Below, piece after piece: positions 18,033-27,406 of a DNA stretch of 64,000 nt; the stretch's first letter is position 1, and every line of letters starts with the position of its first letter. The notes under the pieces were generated by a model. That model saw only the letters and a list, made by a program, of their open reading frames with translations. It was not told where the DNA came from and searched no databases. Made by a program: the position numbers and the translations under genes. Source of the stretch: Aequorivita lipolytica (GTDB taxonomy: Bacteria > Bacteroidota > Bacteroidia > Flavobacteriales > Flavobacteriaceae); assembly GCF_007997135.1 (NCBI RefSeq), contig NZ_VORU01000012.1, positions 28,498-92,497 on the forward strand, written 5' to 3'.

Positions 18033-19790
18033 ATGAAAGAATTAAAGTATCTCAATAAATATTTTCTGAAATATAAAGGGCGCTTATTATTGGGTGTTTT
18101 TATAACGATTATTGCAACCGTTTTTAAATTGGTAGTGCCAATGAAGGTGGGTGATTCGGTAACTGCTGTGAAACAATATCTTAATGGGGAAATAACAGAT
18201 ATTGCCATTGTGAAGCACGAATTGCTTATCAATATTTTACTGCTTTTGGGCGCTGCATTGCTTTCTGCGTTTTTCACATTTATAATGAGACAGACGTTTA
18301 TCGTGGTATCACGCTATGTGGAATACGACCTTAAAAATGAAATATTCCAACATTACGAAAAACTATCGCTAGGTTTCTACAAACAGAATCGCACCGGCGA
18401 TTTGATGAACCGTATTAGCGAAGATGTTTCCAAAGTACGCATGTATGTAGGCCCTGCGCTTATGTACGGCATTACAACCGTTACACTATTTATCGTGGTG
18501 ATAAGCTATATGTTTTACAAAGCGCCAATTTTGACGCTTTATGCAATTGCACCATTGCCTATTCTCTCTATCGCAATTTACAAACTAAGTGTACTTATAA
18601 ACCAACGTACTACAATTGTACAGCAATATCTCTCGAGACTTACCACGTTTACCCAAGAAAGTTTCAGCGGTATTGCGGTTATAAAAGCTTACGGAATAGA
18701 GCCGCGAACCAATACCAATTTTGAAGAACTTGCCGATGGCAGCAAAGTAAAAAATATTGATTTGGCAAAAGTACAAGCACTGTTTTTTCCACTTATGATG
18801 CTTTTAATAGGTGTGAGCAACATCCTTGTTATTTATATTGGAGGAACGCGTTACATTAACGGGCAAATTGCAGAGTTTGGAACAATCGTTGAATTTCTTA
18901 TATATGTGAATATGCTTACTTGGCCCGTTGCTGTGGTTGGGTGGATAACTTCAATGATACAGCAGGCCGAAGCTTCACAGAAACGTATTAATGAGTTTTT
19001 GGAAACGGAACCTTCCATACAAAATTTGGTGGAAGAAAGCACGCCGGTGGATGGAAATATTGAATTCAATAATCTATCGTTTACATATCCCGACACTGGT
19101 ATAACTGCATTAAAAAACGTTTCCTTCACCGTAAAACCCGGAGAAACTTTGGCCATTATTGGAAATACAGGTTCTGGAAAATCAACCATCCTAGAATTAA
19201 TAGGAAGACTTTACGATGTAAAAGAAGAAATGCTGAAAATTGACAACACAGCAATACGAGATTTACACCTGGAAGATTTACGCGACAGCATTGGCTATGT
19301 GCCACAAGACGCATTTCTTTTTAGTGATTCGTTGCGCAACAATATTCGTTTTGGAAAAGAAAACGCCTCTGATGAAGAAGTTATCGAAGCCGCAAAAAAT
19401 GCAGCAGTCCATAAAAATATTATCGGTTTTAAGAATGGATACGACACTGTTTTGGGCGAACGCGGTATTACACTGAGCGGCGGCCAAAAACAACGGGTTT
19501 CCATTGCTAGGGCAATAATAAAAGATCCACAGATTTTACTTTTTGACGATTGCCTATCGGCTGTTGACACGGAAACTGAAGAAGAAATACTTCAAAACCT
19601 ACATAAAATTTCAAAAAAGAAAACCACTATTATTGTGAGCCACCGAATTTCTTCGGCTAAAAACGCCAATAAGATTATTGTATTAAACGAGGGCAAAATT
19701 ATTCAGCAGGGAACTCATAATGAATTGGTAAATTCCGAAGGCTACTATAAGGAACTCTACGCAAAACAGCTTTTGGAAAAAGAAAAGTAA
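18033..19790 (+). CDS. ABC exporter, fused membrane and ATPase domains (MsbA/MdlB-like)
   Basis: This 585-residue half-transporter of the ABC exporter class has six membrane helices in about residues 15-310 and a nucleotide-binding domain with Walker A GNTGSGKST (about residue 375), signature LSGGQKQR (about 480), Walker B ILLFDD (about 500) and the H-loop histidine in VSHR. The D-loop is SAVDTETEE. It probably acts as a homodimer exporting lipids or drugs; the substrate is unknown. It is divergent from leucine dehydrogenase. Confidence 0.93.
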   Translation: MKELKYLNKYFLKYKGRLLLGVFITIIATVFKLVVPMKVGDSVTAVKQYLNGEITDIAIVKHELLINILLLLGAALLSAFFTFIMRQTFIVVSRYVEYDLKNEIFQHYEKLSLGFYKQNRTGDLMNRISEDVSKVRMYVGPALMYGITTVTLFIVVISYMFYKAPILTLYAIAPLPILSIAIYKLSVLINQRTTIVQQYLSRLTTFTQESFSGIAVIKAYGIEPRTNTNFEELADGSKVKNIDLAKVQALFFPLMMLLIGVSNILVIYIGGTRYINGQIAEFGTIVEFLIYVNMLTWPVAVVGWITSMIQQAEASQKRINEFLETEPSIQNLVEESTPVDGNIEFNNLSFTYPDTGITALKNVSFTVKPGETLAIIGNTGSGKSTILELIGRLYDVKEEMLKIDNTAIRDLHLEDLRDSIGYVPQDAFLFSDSLRNNIRFGKENASDEEVIEAAKNAAVHKNIIGFKNGYDTVLGERGITLSGGQKQRVSIARAIIKDPQILLFDDCLSAVDTETEEEILQNLHKISKKKTTIIVSHRISSAKNANKIIVLNEGKIIQQGTHNELVNSEGYYKELYAKQLLEKEK

Positions 19791-19855
19791 ATTTACTTTG
19801 GCTGGTTTGGTTTTTTTTTGGATTTTTGGCAGAACGTTAGCAAAAAACAGAAATT

Positions 19856-20251
19856 ATGAGTGACCACTATACGATGGAGCAAGAAGAGATTTTTTCAAAA
19901 GTAATGCGCGCCGGAAGACGCACCTACTTTTTTGACGTAAGGTCCACAAAAGCAGGGGATTTTTACCTTACTATTACAGAGAGTAAAAAGTTTACAAATG
20001 ATGATGGTTCTTATCATTATAAAAAACACAAAATCTACCTTTACAAAGAAGATTTCAGCGAGTTCAAGGATACCTTGGAGGAAATGATAAACTACGTAAT
20101 TGATGAGAAGGGCGAGGAGGTAATAAGCGAACGCCACCAAAAAGATTACAAAAAGGAAACGGATGAAACGCCACAAGCTGCCGAAACAACTTCAGAAAAT
20201 GGCGAAACAGACACCAGCAGTTTCACAGATATAGAATTTGACGATATTTAA
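19856..20251 (+). CDS. DUF3276 / PUR-alpha-like nucleic-acid-binding protein
   Basis: The protein has 131 residues. The first 85 residues form the PUR-like domain (EEIFSKVMRAGRRTYFFDVR and DFYLTITESKK), a family that binds single-stranded DNA or RNA and is widespread in Bacteroidota. The C-terminal tail is acidic and low in complexity (TSENGETDTSS...DIEFDDI). A good intrinsic terminator follows, so the gene ends its own transcript. Confidence 0.92.
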   Translation: MSDHYTMEQEEIFSKVMRAGRRTYFFDVRSTKAGDFYLTITESKKFTNDDGSYHYKKHKIYLYKEDFSEFKDTLEEMINYVIDEKGEEVISERHQKDYKKETDETPQAAETTSENGETDTSSFTDIEFDDI

Positions 20252-20271
20252 ATTTCAATTTTAAAACACAA

Positions 20272-20306
20272 AACCGGCGCGGGCAAAACCGTTGCCGGTT
20301 TTTTTT
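20272..20306 (+). terminator. Intrinsic terminator
   Basis: The arms AACCGGC (20272-20278) and GCCGGTT (20294-20300) pair and are followed directly by a run of eight T residues. It terminates the DUF3276 transcript. Confidence 0.85.
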
Positions 20307-20380
20307 ATTACCGTACTGGCTGTAGCTCATTTACTTTGCTTATTTTTCATTTCTGAAATCCTCGAACCCGCAATACTTCA

Positions 20381-21982
20381 ATGGTCAAGAAACTATACCA
20401 ACCTTTCAATCCAAGTCTTGATTTTTTAGGTTTGGATCACATTGTTGTTGGCAGTGGAATGGGCGGACTCACTGTCGCTACTTGGCTTGCGAAAGCCGGA
20501 AAAAAGGTTGCTATTTTTGAAAGGCATTACGTTCCCGGTGGTTTCACGCACAGTTTTAAAAGAAAGGATGGGTTTCAATGGGATGTTGGGGTTCATTACG
20601 TTGGTAATATGGCAGAAGATTCTTCGCTTCGTGGTTTCTTCGACTTTTTGACTAATGGAAAACTGGAATGGGAATCTATGGGTGAAGTCTATGATGTTGC
20701 AAATATTGACGGCGCCGAATATAAATTCAAAGCTGGAAAGGAAAACTTCAGAAAACAGCTCATAAACTATTTTCCTAAAGAAGAAAAAGCGATTGATGCT
20801 TATCTAAAATTAATTCAGAAAGCTAACAAACGTGGTAGTGCCTTCTTTTTTGAAAAAGTATTCGAACCTTGGTTCAGTAAATCTGTTGGTTGGATTTTCA
20901 GAAAAAGATATTCAAAATTTTCAGAAAAAACCACTTGGAATGTTTTAAATGAAATAACCAAAAACGAAAGATTGATCGCCGTGCTTTGTGCACAATGTGG
21001 TAATTACGGATTGTCTCCAAAAAACAGCAGTTTCGCGGCGCACGCAATGGTAATCGGGCATTTTTTGGAAGGCGGCTACTACCCTATTGGCGGAGCAGAT
21101 CAAATTTGCAAAAAAACCCTCGAAGTTTTTACAGCAAATAGCGGAAAGGTTTTTATAAACGCTGACGTTACTAAAATTGTCACGGAAAACAATCAGGTTC
21201 AAGGAATCCAACTAGGTGAAAAATTCATCCCTTGCAAAAGTGTGATCAGCAACGTAGGCGTAAACAATACTTTTAATCATTTACTTTCGGAAGCAGATCG
21301 GAAATTTTGTGATTTCAGTTTAAAAAATGTGCAGCCCGCCAGCGCACATATCTGTCTGTATTTGGGTTTGAACCAATCCAGTGAAGCTTTAAAGCTTCCA
21401 AAGCACAATTTATGGTATTACAAACACGACGGCATCGATGAAATTTTTGAGGAAGCTACTTTGGAAAACGCTCCCGAAAATTTTGCATATATCTCCTTTC
21501 CTTCCGCAAAAGATCCAAACTGGCAAACCAAAAATCCCGAAACGTCAACCATTCAAGCTATTTCTGTGGGAAATATGGATTGGTTTGAAAATTATATAGA
21601 CACCAATTGGATGAAACGCGGCGATGAATATCTAAAACTAAAAAAGAATTTTGAAACAGAAATGCTGAAGGTTCTCTTCAAATTTTTTCCTCAAATTGAA
21701 GGAACCATTATAGCTTCTGAAGTTTCAACCCCACTTTCCACAGAAAATTTTACCAATTATAAAAGCGGCGAAATCTATGGATTGGCACATTCACCGGAAC
21801 GCTTTACGCTTCCTTTTCTAAGACCGAAAACTAAAATTAAAGGATTGTTTTTAACCGGGCAGGACATAACGCTTGTTGGTGTAGCTGGTGCTATGCTTTC
21901 AGGATTATTGTGTGCTACGGCTATATTAAAATTGGGGTCGTGGAAAATATTTAAAGCAATTAAAACCTCTAAGAATTCTTGA
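20381..21982 (+). CDS. Phytoene desaturase / retinol saturase-like FAD oxidoreductase
   Basis: This 533-residue flavoprotein has the N-terminal dinucleotide-binding motif VVGSGMGGLTVATWLAKAG (about residues 23-41) followed by FERHYVPGGF, and a C-terminal FAD-binding segment (GLFLTGQDITLVGVAGAMLSG, about 490-510). This matches the carotenoid isomerase / retinol saturase branch. No other carotenoid genes are nearby, so the substrate is not determined. A weak promoter-like TTTACTTTG lies about 50 bases upstream. Confidence 0.88.
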   Translation: MVKKLYQPFNPSLDFLGLDHIVVGSGMGGLTVATWLAKAGKKVAIFERHYVPGGFTHSFKRKDGFQWDVGVHYVGNMAEDSSLRGFFDFLTNGKLEWESMGEVYDVANIDGAEYKFKAGKENFRKQLINYFPKEEKAIDAYLKLIQKANKRGSAFFFEKVFEPWFSKSVGWIFRKRYSKFSEKTTWNVLNEITKNERLIAVLCAQCGNYGLSPKNSSFAAHAMVIGHFLEGGYYPIGGADQICKKTLEVFTANSGKVFINADVTKIVTENNQVQGIQLGEKFIPCKSVISNVGVNNTFNHLLSEADRKFCDFSLKNVQPASAHICLYLGLNQSSEALKLPKHNLWYYKHDGIDEIFEEATLENAPENFAYISFPSAKDPNWQTKNPETSTIQAISVGNMDWFENYIDTNWMKRGDEYLKLKKNFETEMLKVLFKFFPQIEGTIIASEVSTPLSTENFTNYKSGEIYGLAHSPERFTLPFLRPKTKIKGLFLTGQDITLVGVAGAMLSGLLCATAILKLGSWKIFKAIKTSKNS

Positions 21983-22033
21983 GGTTCGTCGGCTCAACGA
22001 GTTGATCTGCTTACTTAAGATCAAAATAAAACC

Positions 22034-22041
22034 TATATTTG
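22034..22041 (+). promoter_or_regulatory. Probable -7 box for the SulP gene
   Basis: TATATTTG matches TAnnTTTG exactly and lies 22 bases before the SulP ATG. The nearest upstream TTG is too far away to be a good -33 element. Confidence 0.35.
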
Positions 22042-22062
22042 CCACTTTTTTAAACGAACCAG

Positions 22063-23679
22063 ATGTTAACAAAAACAATCAAGAACTTTACCCAAAACCC
22101 AAAAAACGATATCCTTTCAGGATTAACGGTAGCATTGGCTTTGATACCAGAGGCGGTTGCTTTTTCCTTCGTGGCGGGTATTGATCCTCTGGTAGGGCTT
22201 TACGGAGCGTTCATTATGGGACTTATAACTGCGCTGTTCGGCGGTCGTCCAGGGATGATTTCTGGAGCCACGGGCGCAATGGCGGTGGTAATGGTGCATT
22301 TGATTCAAAAAGGAAACGAAGTTGGATTAACATTGGCCGAACCCGTTGAATATCTTGGCCTGCAATGGCTTTTTATAACACTTTTGTTTGTTGGCGCCAT
22401 TCAAATTATGGCAGGGGTCTTTAAGCTAGGGAAATTTGTTCGGCTTATTCCGCATCCAGTTATGATGGGGTTTGTAAACGGGTTGGCAATCGTAATTTTT
22501 CTTTCACAATTAGGACTTTTTAAAGAAAGTCGCGGTACTGTTCCACAATGGCTCACCGGAGCAGATTTGTGGATTATGCTCATACTCGTAGGGCTTACAA
22601 TGGGCATTATGTTTGGATTGCCAAAACTAACAAAGAAAATTCCCGCTGCGCTTATTGCCATTGTTGTTGTTGCGGCGATTACCATTTTTGGAAATCTCGA
22701 CGTTAGCACCGTTGGTTCTTTTATCCGCGATGGAGGTGGAAGTGGTCTAAAAGGCTCACTCCCCGTTTTTCAAACACAGATTTTTGGATTTATTGATACT
22801 TTAAGTGGTCATTGGGATATAATAATTTCAACAGCATTTTTATTGGCCGCAGTTGGTTTGATTGAATCATTGATGACGCTGAATCTAATTGACGAAATGA
22901 CCGAAACCCGAGGCAGCGGCAATCGTGAATGTGTTGCACAAGGAGGCGCAAATATTTTAAACGGATTTTTCGGCGGAATGGGTGGTTGCGCAATGATCGG
23001 GCAATCTATTATTAATGTAAGTTCTGGTGGTCGCGGTAGGCTTTCCGGAGCTACGGCAGCAATCGCTCTGTTATGTTTTGTGCTTTTCGGCGCGCCTTTA
23101 ATTGAACAAATTCCTATAGCAGCTCTGGTGGGTGTAATGTTTATGGTGGTTATAGGCACCTTTGCTTGGAGTAGTTTTAGGATTCTTCACAAAATCCCTT
23201 TGGCAGATGCAATTGTTTTAATTACAGTTTCTGCAGTTACCGTTTGGCAGGATTTGGCAATTGCAGTGCTAGTTGGCGTAATTATGAGCGCTCTTGTTTT
23301 TGCTTGGAAAAGCGCCACAATGATTCGCGCTCGTAAACGTATTAAAGAAGACGGCACGAAGGTTTATGAAATTTGGGGACCTTTATTTTTTGGTTCCACA
23401 ACGGCTTTTAACAGCAAATTCGATGTTTCGGATGATCCAAGTTCTATCGAAATTGATTTTATAGAATCTAAAATTTCGGACCATTCTGGAGTTGAAGCAG
23501 TGCGGAATATTGCAAATAAATATATGGACGGTGGCAAGCAAGTGAAACTCACCCACCTCAGCCCGGATTGCAAATCACTTCTTTTAAAGTGGAATCCTGA
23601 ATTTGACGCAATTATTGAAGATTCAGTTGAAGATCCGCGTTATTACGTGGTTACCGATACTTTGGATGCGGATACCTAA
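22063..23679 (+). CDS. SulP-family anion transporter
   Basis: This 538-residue inner membrane transporter of the SulP/SLC26 family has 10-14 hydrophobic helices in the first 420 residues, with the family motif PLVGLYGAF and FGGRPGMISGATGAMAVVM (about residues 60-80). A C-terminal STAS-like domain (about 440-530) starts at the FGSTTAFNSKFDV segment. The family carries sulfate, bicarbonate or dicarboxylates; the substrate is not determined. Its stop codon is immediately adjacent to the stop of a convergent gene. Confidence 0.93.
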   Translation: MLTKTIKNFTQNPKNDILSGLTVALALIPEAVAFSFVAGIDPLVGLYGAFIMGLITALFGGRPGMISGATGAMAVVMVHLIQKGNEVGLTLAEPVEYLGLQWLFITLLFVGAIQIMAGVFKLGKFVRLIPHPVMMGFVNGLAIVIFLSQLGLFKESRGTVPQWLTGADLWIMLILVGLTMGIMFGLPKLTKKIPAALIAIVVVAAITIFGNLDVSTVGSFIRDGGGSGLKGSLPVFQTQIFGFIDTLSGHWDIIISTAFLLAAVGLIESLMTLNLIDEMTETRGSGNRECVAQGGANILNGFFGGMGGCAMIGQSIINVSSGGRGRLSGATAAIALLCFVLFGAPLIEQIPIAALVGVMFMVVIGTFAWSSFRILHKIPLADAIVLITVSAVTVWQDLAIAVLVGVIMSALVFAWKSATMIRARKRIKEDGTKVYEIWGPLFFGSTTAFNSKFDVSDDPSSIEIDFIESKISDHSGVEAVRNIANKYMDGGKQVKLTHLSPDCKSLLLKWNPEFDAIIEDSVEDPRYYVVTDTLDADT

Positions 23680-24192
23680 TTATCGATTCTTTCGCGAAAA
23701 ATAGAAATCAACTTTTTTGGCTTCACCATTTACCGTTCCTTCAATCCAAGCGTGGAGAGAGTCTTTAACAGGATTTGAATAGGTAATACGTTCAGGAAAA
23801 TCGTGGTCTTTATTTTCGAAAGTGAACTGTCCGTTTTCCGAAGAAACCATTTTAAAAGTAACAGGATTTTCATTGTTTTGATTGACTGTTACCACAGCCA
23901 AAAACAAATTTTCTCCTTTTTGTTCAAGCGCCATAGTTTCAGCAAAAACGGTTTCTTTTCCTACTTGCGTAAAACTAAAAGCCGTAAAGCTACTTTCATT
24001 TTCTCTCGACCAAGTTTCTTGCGAAAACTCTTCTCCCGATTCATTGGTCCAAGTTCCTAAAAGCCATTGTAATTGGTCTATTTTTTCAAATTTATTTACA
24101 GCGGTTTCAGTTTCAGAATTCTTTGTTTCGGAATTATTTTTACAGGAATTTAGCAGTAATGGAAGCAATATAAAAAGCAAATACTTTTTCAT
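23680..24192 (-). CDS. DUF6265-like lipoprotein
   Basis: This 170-residue lipoprotein has a signal ending LLLNSC near residue 17, followed by a Glu/Thr/Asn-rich linker. The body (about residues 40-165) begins LQWLLGTWTNESGEE and contains NKDHDFPERITY, which is typical of the small beta-barrel DUF6265 family. Function is unknown. It is convergent with and abuts the SulP gene. Confidence 0.75.
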   Translation of the reverse strand: MKKYLLFILLPLLLNSCKNNSETKNSETETAVNKFEKIDQLQWLLGTWTNESGEEFSQETWSRENESSFTAFSFTQVGKETVFAETMALEQKGENLFLAVVTVNQNNENPVTFKMVSSENGQFTFENKDHDFPERITYSNPVKDSLHAWIEGTVNGEAKKVDFYFSRKNR

Positions 24193-24237
24193 AGCGGTCA
24201 GGTTTAGTTCGGCGAAGGTATCAAAAAAAGTTTTTAA

Positions 24238-24576
24238 TTATAATATTCTTAATCCATTCTCCACTTCTTTTCCAGGTTGCAAAAGCGTTACGTTTTTCCC
24301 TTCCACAGCGGCCAAAACAAGACATTCGCTCATAAAATTTGCAATTTGTTTCTTCGGAAAATTAACTACTGCAACCACTTGTTTTCCTATCAGTTCCTCT
24401 CTTGAATACTGTGTAGTTATTTGCGCTGAAGTTTTTCGCTGTCCAATTTCACTTCCAAAATCTATTAAAAGTTGATAGGAAGGGTTTCGAGCTTCAGGAA
24501 AATCGTTGGCTTCAAGAATTGTCCCCACGCGCATTTCGACCTTTTCAAAATCTTGCCACGATAGTTTATTCGTCAT
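24238..24576 (-). CDS. CsaA-like tRNA-binding domain protein
   Basis: This 112-residue protein is a single EMAP-II/Trbp111-type OB-fold (FEKVEMRVGTILEANDFPEA, then the conserved IDFGSEIGQRKTSAQI and SECLVLAA). Members bind tRNA or act as export-linked chaperones (CsaA). The start overlaps the end of the upstream gene by 11 bases, so both are in one operon. Confidence 0.9.
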   Translation of the reverse strand: MTNKLSWQDFEKVEMRVGTILEANDFPEARNPSYQLLIDFGSEIGQRKTSAQITTQYSREELIGKQVVAVVNFPKKQIANFMSECLVLAAVEGKNVTLLQPGKEVENGLRIL

Positions 24577-24877
24577 GACGGATGGTGAGTTTTTTTATCA
24601 TTTCAGGAGAAATTTCGCCTTGGTCGGCACCATAAGCATCAACAAGCAGACCTTTTCTCCCATCTTGGGTTTCAATCAAAAAAAGAATGGTATTGTCGCC
24701 AGGGTTGGTCATTCCTTCAAAGCGATAAAACTTAATGACGTCCAGTTCGCCGGCATTCCATTGCTTTTTAAGATTTTTAGATTCTATGCCTTCGCCCACC
24801 AGATTGAAGTCTTCCGTAAAACCGTGTTTTTGTAAATCTGCAATGGCCACGGATAGTGATGAATATGAGTTTTTCAT
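24566..24877 (-). CDS. Small conserved protein, function unknown
   Basis: This 103-residue soluble protein is of a type common in flavobacteria. It has an N-terminal helix (SSLSVAIADLQKHGF) and a beta-rich body (FYRFEGMTNPGDNTILFLIE). Relatives are sometimes labelled as phosphoribosylpyrophosphate synthetase, but the size and the lack of PRPP motifs make that label unsafe. It overlaps the CsaA-like gene by 11 bases and precedes it in the operon. Confidence 0.75.
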   Translation of the reverse strand: MKNSYSSLSVAIADLQKHGFTEDFNLVGEGIESKNLKKQWNAGELDVIKFYRFEGMTNPGDNTILFLIETQDGRKGLLVDAYGADQGEISPEMIKKLTIRHDE

Positions 24878-25067
24878 AATAGTTGGTTTTAATTCTTAAA
24901 GTTAATGGAGATATTCTGCAACGGCAAAGTTTTATACATTCTTTAATAGAAGAGGTTTAAATGTTTAAGAGTTTAGATGTTGAGATGCATACATTTCAAT
25001 TACCCAATAACCACTCAAAAATTGTAACTTTATACCATAGTTTATAACAAATATAGAAAATAAGAAA

Positions 25068-25625
25068 ATGGCTAGAACAGAATCCAAAATGCTTCCATTG
25101 GGAACCAAAGCGCCCGATTTTACACTTATTGATTCAGTTACCAACAACCCTGTTTCGCTAAAACACATTCGCGGTAAAAAAGGCACTGTGGTTATGTTTA
25201 TTTGTAACCACTGCCCATTCGTGAAGCATGTGAATGAGGAACTTGTGCGCGTGTGCAACGATTATCGCGTTACTGGTTTTGGATTTGTAGCTATTAATAG
25301 TAATGATGTAATAAACTATCCCGAAGATTCTCCTGCGGAAATGTGGCGTACTGCAAGAAAACATAACTACCCTTTTCCTTATTTATTTGATGAAACCCAA
25401 GAAGTGGCAAAAGCTTACGATGCGGCGTGCACTCCAGATTTCTATCTTTTTGATGAAGAATTAGAGCTTGTGTATCGCGGACAATTAGACAATTCGCGAC
25501 CGGGGAATGGTATTCCTGTAAACGGACGTGATCTTCGTGAAGCCATGGACCTTATACTCAACAACAATCCCCAGCGAGAAGACCAAAAACCGAGTATTGG
25601 GTGTAACATTAAATGGAAAGATTGA
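25068..25625 (+). CDS. Thioredoxin-fold redoxin (AhpC/TSA-like)
   Basis: This 185-residue protein has a redoxin fold. The active-site-like motif CNHCPFVKH (about residues 44-52) is CxxC-type, and the conserved cis-proline region TPDFYLFD is present near residue 125. No signal peptide is seen, so it is probably cytosolic. A likely partial promoter box TAACTTTA lies about 36 bases upstream. The redox partner is unknown. Confidence 0.88.
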   Translation: MARTESKMLPLGTKAPDFTLIDSVTNNPVSLKHIRGKKGTVVMFICNHCPFVKHVNEELVRVCNDYRVTGFGFVAINSNDVINYPEDSPAEMWRTARKHNYPFPYLFDETQEVAKAYDAACTPDFYLFDEELELVYRGQLDNSRPGNGIPVNGRDLREAMDLILNNNPQREDQKPSIGCNIKWKD

Positions 25626-25690
25626 ATTCGGGATTTGTTAATTTGGAATTTGGGATTCGAATTATCAAATCCAAATCCCAAATTAAAGTT

Positions 25691-26227
25691 TCACTTCCAC
25701 CCTTCCCTATTTAGCAAGTTCTCAATATGTGCATAATGATGGTTGCTATGCCAGGCATAACTGCCAACTGTTTCTGCCAAAGTGTAATTACGATTTCTGG
25801 CTGGATGGTGAAACTCTTTCAACAATTGCTCTTGCGATAATCCTTTTATTAAATAAACCCATTTCGCGTGCAAGGCGATTATTGCCGTTAATGACAACTC
25901 AATCGGCGCATTTTTGGCGTCAGTAGTTTCCGCCCAAGCTTTTTCGTCATAAGCCTTTATTGTTGGGATAGCTTCTGTCAATGCCCACTTAAAACGTGTA
26001 TATGCATTGTGATGGCTGTCATAAACGTGATGGATTGTTTGCCGCACCGTCCAACCTTCGGGTCTGTAGGGAGTCTTCAACTGGTTTTCTGAAAGGGTAC
26101 TCACCAAATTATTTAACCTATTCGGAAAATGTTCCAAAATGGAAATCCAAGCTTGCTGTATTTCGATAGTAATATTTGAAGGGCAATCGAATTTACCGAT
26201 TGGGTATTTTAGTTTTTCAATTTCCAT
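25691..26227 (-). CDS. DinB/YfiT-family metal-dependent hydrolase or thiol transferase
   Basis: This 178-residue four-helix bundle protein is of the DinB superfamily, YfiT branch. Metal ligands are likely His in TVRQTIHHVYDSHHN (near residue 66) and the two His in AWHSNHHYAHI (near 160). Family members act on small thiols such as bacillithiol or hydrolyse amides; the substrate here is not known. The N-terminus LKYPIGKF is typical of YfiT proteins. Confidence 0.88.
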   Translation of the reverse strand: MEIEKLKYPIGKFDCPSNITIEIQQAWISILEHFPNRLNNLVSTLSENQLKTPYRPEGWTVRQTIHHVYDSHHNAYTRFKWALTEAIPTIKAYDEKAWAETTDAKNAPIELSLTAIIALHAKWVYLIKGLSQEQLLKEFHHPARNRNYTLAETVGSYAWHSNHHYAHIENLLNREGWK

Positions 26228-26329
26228 TAGTGAATTGGTGAGTAAGTGAGTCTGTGAATCAGTTAAATAAATAATATTCGTGAATTTAGAATTATAGCAA
26301 ACTAATTCCTCATCGCTAATTCCTAATCC

Positions 26330-27262
26330 CTATTTCACATCCATCAATTCCACATCAAAAATCAGGGTAGCGCTTGGTGGAATAACCCCGCCAGCACCGC
26401 GCTCGCCATAGGCTAGGTGCGAAGGAATCACAAAACGGGCTTTGTCTCCAACCTGCAACAATTGGATACCTTCGTCCCAACCTTCAATTACGTTGCCCAT
26501 TCCCAATGGAAAATCAATGGGTTGTTTTCTTTTATAGGAAGAATCAAACTCAGTTCCATCGGTTAATGCGCCTTTGTAATGTACGGAAACTGTCTTTCCC
26601 TTTTCAGCTTTTTTACCGCCGCCTTTTTGGATAATTTTATACAGAAGTCCGCTCTCGGTTCTATCAAAACCTTCTGAAACTTTTTTAAGATCTGCTTCTT
26701 CTTTTGCTCTTATTTTTTCAATTCGCTGTTCCCTTTCGCCTGTAAAACTTCTGAAAGCTTCTACCGCATTCCAATTTTTGGCTTCTTCGCCTACTCGGAT
26801 TATTTCAACTTTATTCATAGTATCGCCCTGTGCAACGCTATCAACTACGTCTTGTCCTTCCACTACATTTCCGAAAATTGTGTGCTTGTTGTCCAACCAA
26901 GGTGTTGCAACGTGAGTGATAAAAAACTGGCTTCCGTTACTTGCAGGTCCAGAATTAGCCATAGAAAGTACTCCCGGAGTATCGTGACGAAGGTCTTGGT
27001 GAAATTCATCTTCAAAGTCGTAACCAGGTCCGCCGGAGCCTGTCCCTTTTGGGTCGCCGCCCTGAATCATAAAATCTGGAAGTACTCGGTGAAACTTCAA
27101 CCCATCGTAATAGGGCGTTCCTTGTAGTTTTGCTGCGTTTTCCAAATTGCCTTCAGCCAAGGCCACAAAGTTTCCAACCGTTCCCGGTGTTTTATCGTGT
27201 GTAAGTTTTATAAGGATTTCTCCTTTTTCAGTAGTTATTTTTGCGTAAATTCCGTCTTGCAT
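26330..27262 (-). CDS. Dual-family peptidyl-prolyl isomerase (cyclophilin-FKBP fusion)
   Basis: The 310-residue protein has two complete PPIase folds: a cyclophilin at about residues 1-155 ([35 protein letters not shown]) and an FKBP at about 215-310 ([58 protein letters not shown]). They are joined by a charged helix. The ATG at 27260-27262 is chosen because upstream in-frame sequence is a low-complexity intergenic repeat. Such fusions are known in flavobacteria and some protozoa. Confidence 0.95.
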   Translation of the reverse strand: MQDGIYAKITTEKGEILIKLTHDKTPGTVGNFVALAEGNLENAAKLQGTPYYDGLKFHRVLPDFMIQGGDPKGTGSGGPGYDFEDEFHQDLRHDTPGVLSMANSGPASNGSQFFITHVATPWLDNKHTIFGNVVEGQDVVDSVAQGDTMNKVEIIRVGEEAKNWNAVEAFRSFTGEREQRIEKIRAKEEADLKKVSEGFDRTESGLLYKIIQKGGGKKAEKGKTVSVHYKGALTDGTEFDSSYKRKQPIDFPLGMGNVIEGWDEGIQLLQVGDKARFVIPSHLAYGERGAGGVIPPSATLIFDVELMDVK

Positions 27263-27374
27263 TTTTTTATTTTTTAAATTAAAAGCAAAGGTACTTAATT
27301 CTGAATTCAGAATTCTGAATTCAGAATTGAAAAAATGTAACAAATCCCAAACCCATTCGTCAAATAAACAACCA

Positions 27375-27392
27375 TCCCGATGGTTTTCGGGA
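27375..27392. repeat. Small palindrome upstream of the ABC gene
   Basis: The arms TCCCGA and TCGGGA pair around TGGTTT. It overlaps an in-frame ATG (27380), which argues against using that ATG as the start. A related palindrome (CCCGATAGCTATTGGG) is at 36481-36496. Confidence 0.5.
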
Positions 27393-27406
27393 CCAAAAAC
27401 AACTGC

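Noticed and set aside
23882..24475. 197-codon plus-strand frame across the DUF6265 and CsaA-like genes
   Set aside because: It overlaps two well-supported minus-strand genes and has no recognisable domain, so it is a shadow.
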